NCBI GenBank assembly: GCA_947579665.1 | Contig: OX388348.1 | Span: 2,356,001-2,420,000, forward strand | DNA: 64,000 bases | From: Sympetrum striolatum | Taxonomy: Eukaryota > Arthropoda > Insecta > Odonata > Libellulidae | Reading direction: 5' to 3' | In this document: in pieces, positions 60,720 to 64,000 of the stretch | Layout: every line of letters begins with the position of its first letter | Numbering within the stretch: position 1 is the first letter of the stretch | Position numbers and translations under genes: made by a program | Notes under the pieces: generated by a model | The model's database searches: none | Told to the model about the DNA's origin: nothing | Seen by the model: only the letters and a program-made list of their open reading frames with translations

Positions 60720-63700
60720 ATTTAATTTCTCCAAACATAGATGATTTCTTTATTAGTCAAGGATACGCACATACTTTTACATTAATTTTGGAAATGATGA
60801 AACAGATACAGCAGTGGAAGTAGTTTAAACTCTTGTTAAATTTAAGACTACGTATATTTAAAATGAAAGAAATTTGAATTTTCAAAAGGTTCCTAAATAG
60901 TGGCTTTAGGAGTATTATCAAAACCTCAAAACCATCAATTTTAATTTAAATCTGAATGTAAACGATTCCACCTAAAACTGGAGAGACGAATTCTGGCAGG
61001 AGAGTAGCAAATTAGACGTACACCTTGATGTGAACCATCGTTTGGATGTACCTCCAATGCATTTGAGAGCTGAACTAGTTGGAACCGTACGCTAACATTA
61101 CTCACTAAAAAGTTTGTTCACCTCTGGCCATTGTCATAGCTATACAATTAGGATATCTCTCTTCAATAGTATGTTCATTGGAAATACAAAGAGTAAAAAA
61201 ATTACTCATTCCATGTTACATGGAATGTTACTTAAAAGTCACAAGGGATTGTACATGGTTGGATGCTAACTTTGATCGCGTTTCAGAGCTTGGAGCGATT
61301 CCTGGATTTGCAATACAGGGTTCCTCTTGAGCTCTTGAACACAAAACCATGAGTTTGTACGGGCCTTTTTGCCAACAGAAAAGTATTTTCATACATCCAT
61401 AGTTGTAAAAAAATAGCCTAAAGCCTCTGAAATAAAATTCTCCGCCCTAATAATAGTTATTGATTCCCGTTTCATGCAGACACATTTTTCTCGACACTTC
61501 TTCCGTTAAAATTCATTTCGAAACGCAATTTCGAAAGCAGCGATCGGGAGAAGTTTCTTTATTTGCCACGTCAATTGCACGATTTCGGTCCAGCCACAGG
61601 AACGCAGTGGACGTTTGCAAAACAGACAAATTACGCAATCCACAGATAGAGGAACGACGTGATCATAACTTAGGCGTTTTCAGGTAAAAAGAGAGACGTA
61701 TGTATCCCAGGTCATGAGGAATGCAATCATTAAATAACAGACTTGCTAAGGCCATGAAGTGAGCTGTTGGTTGAAGCTGATTCAGAGTTGGGTGGATGGA
61801 TGTCTCTGACAATATTCGTCTCACCCTTTGTGTTTCATACGTGTAATTAAAATCGAGGGAGAGAAATCACAAAATGGCTGGAAGTGTGTATGGATATCAA
61901 TGGATAGAACAGTGGAAACGAAAATGAATGACATGAATAATTTGTTAAACCCAAGTACAGTATTGCCGCGTCCTGTTCCTTATAACTTTTAATCCATTTT
62001 AACTTGTATAACGTCAATCTTTTATAAAGTTAGCATCGTATGAACAAGTACTTATCATCAACTTCTTCTAACCAAGACGGGTAATTACTGCTCTAATAAA
62101 AAATTAGGAAGCAAATCAACGCTTAATGTATCTAAGTGAATACATTTTCGCTAACGTAACAAAGTTCATTCCATAAATGGAGAAACAATAGAAATATACA
62201 TTTAGTGAAGCCGACAAAAAGGAATAACTTTGATCATAAAAAGCTAATTCAAATCTAAATTGTCACATTACACATATTATTCAATTCTTGACTTTTGATG
62301 CAGGACAGCAGTCGACCTCAGGGCCTTGTAGATACTCTCATTGGGAGCGAAATATGCATATCGACAGTAAGTTGTACGTCTTTTGATGCTTTTTTGGTGT
62401 ATCAATCTATCTATTGAAGGTAAGGGTGTTAAATAGGGAATTTTAGGGCACATAAACCAACATTAAAGCAAAGAATTACGATGATGATAGAGTCAGACCG
62501 ATCTCCATCATTATCTCTACTACGCTTTCTATTCTAACAGCGTATTCTGGACTAAATGTTGCTTTTATATAAATACTGTAGAAGAGATATGGGAAATATC
62601 CCTTTTATGGAAGTATATAAAGAATAGGAACAGTGGCAAATCATTCGGTTCGTCCAAGAGAAGATTAATAGGTAAATTAATAGCCGTCAAATAGTAAAGT
62701 TTATTCGGAAAATTGTAAAGGATTGGAATAATTGGGATGCATGGGATTCCTTTGATTTCCCATCCGAAGTTAAACCTAGAATTAGAGGAGAGTGATTCAA
62801 TCAGTGATAGCATTCGATAGAAAAGGTAGTGAAATTAAAAAGAAAAGAGTGAGGGCTCACTTAAAAGGAACCCGTAGCAATTATCCAAACCGATGAACCG
62901 AGAATATGATCTCAACTACTACCGATCCTTTGACGATGAATTTCGTCGCGTGGGAGTGTTTATTTGCCGAAAGATTCCACGAGTCTTCAGAAGTGCGCTT
63001 ACATGAAATAAGTCGGAGCTTTCCAAGGCATTTAAGATATAATTTTAAGCAGAACATTTACGATAAAATTGAGACTGAAGCTCAACTATAACACTGGATA
63101 ATCCTCGAGGCATCCTTTCCTTAGTTATGCCGATTTAAGATCTCCAAAGAGTAAAACAATGTTTCAAGTCTTCCTAAGGAATGGGAATTCTAATATCATA
63201 AACGCGAAAAAAAATGCTTTAGGCTGAAATAGAGCATCGAAAAGAAGCTAAATAATAATGAGCCATCTTTAAAAGTAGATTTTATCAGAGAATTTCAGGT
63301 ATAGCAAGAATTGTATTTTAAAACTTCAATGTCTGTCTATTAAGTTAACAGACCGAAAGGCGGTTGCTTCCTCATCCCTTCGACCATTTGCAACCTAAAG
63401 CTCTGGAAAAATGAACGAGGCACAGGTGAGATTTAAATTTAGTTCGTTTGATTTATAATACGAATATACAACAATCTTTTTCTCTTTCGTGAAATCATAA
63501 TTGTTTAATCTACAGTCAGTATAATTCCTAAGACGGTTAGTTCAACAGAAATATATACTCAGCATTAAAAAGCGAATTAATTCTCGAGAGAGCGAAGTCG
63601 TTTAATTCCATTGGAAATGAAAATTAAATTTTTGTCAATTCCACAAGTTCTTTGACAAACAATTGTAAAAGGTCTTTATAAGGGTCTGAACCTAATGATT

Positions 63701-64000
63701 AAAATATGAACAGCCACAAGTTCACTAGTACTTATTTTTCATTCGATATCATTACTAAATTTCCTTTACATTTTCATTTAAACCCTGCAATCCGCCAGTG
63801 GCGCGTGGCAGGGGTGTAAGACACCAAAATACCTATCTAATCTGGAGAGCTATTTGCTTCTCTAATACTTCGCGGAAAAAATGACCAAAAGTAGCTATCT
63901 GTCCTGGCAACTACTTCCCTGTATCGCTTTTTTGTTTTCTCTCGAAGGTCACGTAGGAATATAACTGGGATGACAATATCTGTTATCTCCTCCCCGAAAT
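60720..64000. other. Anonymous AT-rich DNA to the window end
   Basis: No gene, RNA or repeat family was recognised. A short perfect inverted repeat CATTCCATG/CATGGAATG lies near 61208-61228. Frames at 61460-61687 (+), 62565-62813 (-) and 62906-63091 (+) lack motifs. Confidence 0.45.

Noticed and set aside
1..64000. CRISPR arrays, operons, ribosome binding sites, attachment sites
   Set aside because: No spaced short direct repeats or gene clusters of prokaryotic type were seen; the content is eukaryotic.

Overview
This window looks like intergenic or intronic DNA from an arthropod, most likely an insect. It is AT-rich, has no operon-like gene packing, and only short, stop-ridden reading frames; the longest runs about 150 codons, roughly what chance allows in 64 kb of this composition. 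I recognise no intact host protein gene, rRNA or functional tRNA. The transposon mix (CR1-like and RTE/Jockey-like LINE relics, mariner, hAT, Transib/RAG1-like, hammerhead-type retroelement ends, a tRNA-derived SINE) points to an arthropod. I cannot name the species.

Layout. 1-5.9 kb: anonymous DNA with one fold-back repeat and a possible hAT end. 5.88-5.96 kb: a 77-bp TA-flanked palindromic MITE. 6.4-11.8 kb: a nested mosaic, with one complete 2.2-kb TIR repeat followed head-to-tail by a partial copy that is split by 1.6 kb of other elements (hAT end, hammerhead-type retroelement end, CR1-like LINE 3' end, deleted hairpin-ended element). 13.8-14.8 kb: a full hairpin-ended element with internal tandem repeats. 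15.7 and 34.3 kb: two SINE copies. 17.6 kb: second CR1-like LINE end. 20.4 kb: another hammerhead-type end. 23.3-24.3 kb: a diverged 150-bp tandem repeat and a small TIR element. 32.0 kb: a mariner-derived fold-back. 36.2 kb: a second LINE relic. 44.2-46.05 kb: two hairpin-ended elements in direct tandem; a fifth copy lies at 57.0-57.9 kb. 47.2 kb: a 68-bp MITE.

The most notable locus is 49383-52027. It is a 2.6-kb element whose ends both begin with CACAGTG, the consensus heptamer of the V(D)J recombination signal. It is flanked by a perfect 5-bp duplication, CGCCG. Inside is a broken transposase related to Transib/RAG1: the second catalytic Asp context (TMIDGK), the CxxC zinc site (CSICNAT, compare RAG1 CTLCDAT) and the C-terminal tail remain, while the part carrying the catalytic Glu is deleted. 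A 277-bp hAT MITE with 8-bp duplications sits inside it, and the whole element interrupts an older reading frame.

Nothing here forms a pathway. The features interact as layers of insertion, so the window can be read as a relative-age record: older host DNA, then the 2.2-kb repeats and the RAG1-like element, then hAT, LINE, SINE and hairpin-ended insertions into them.
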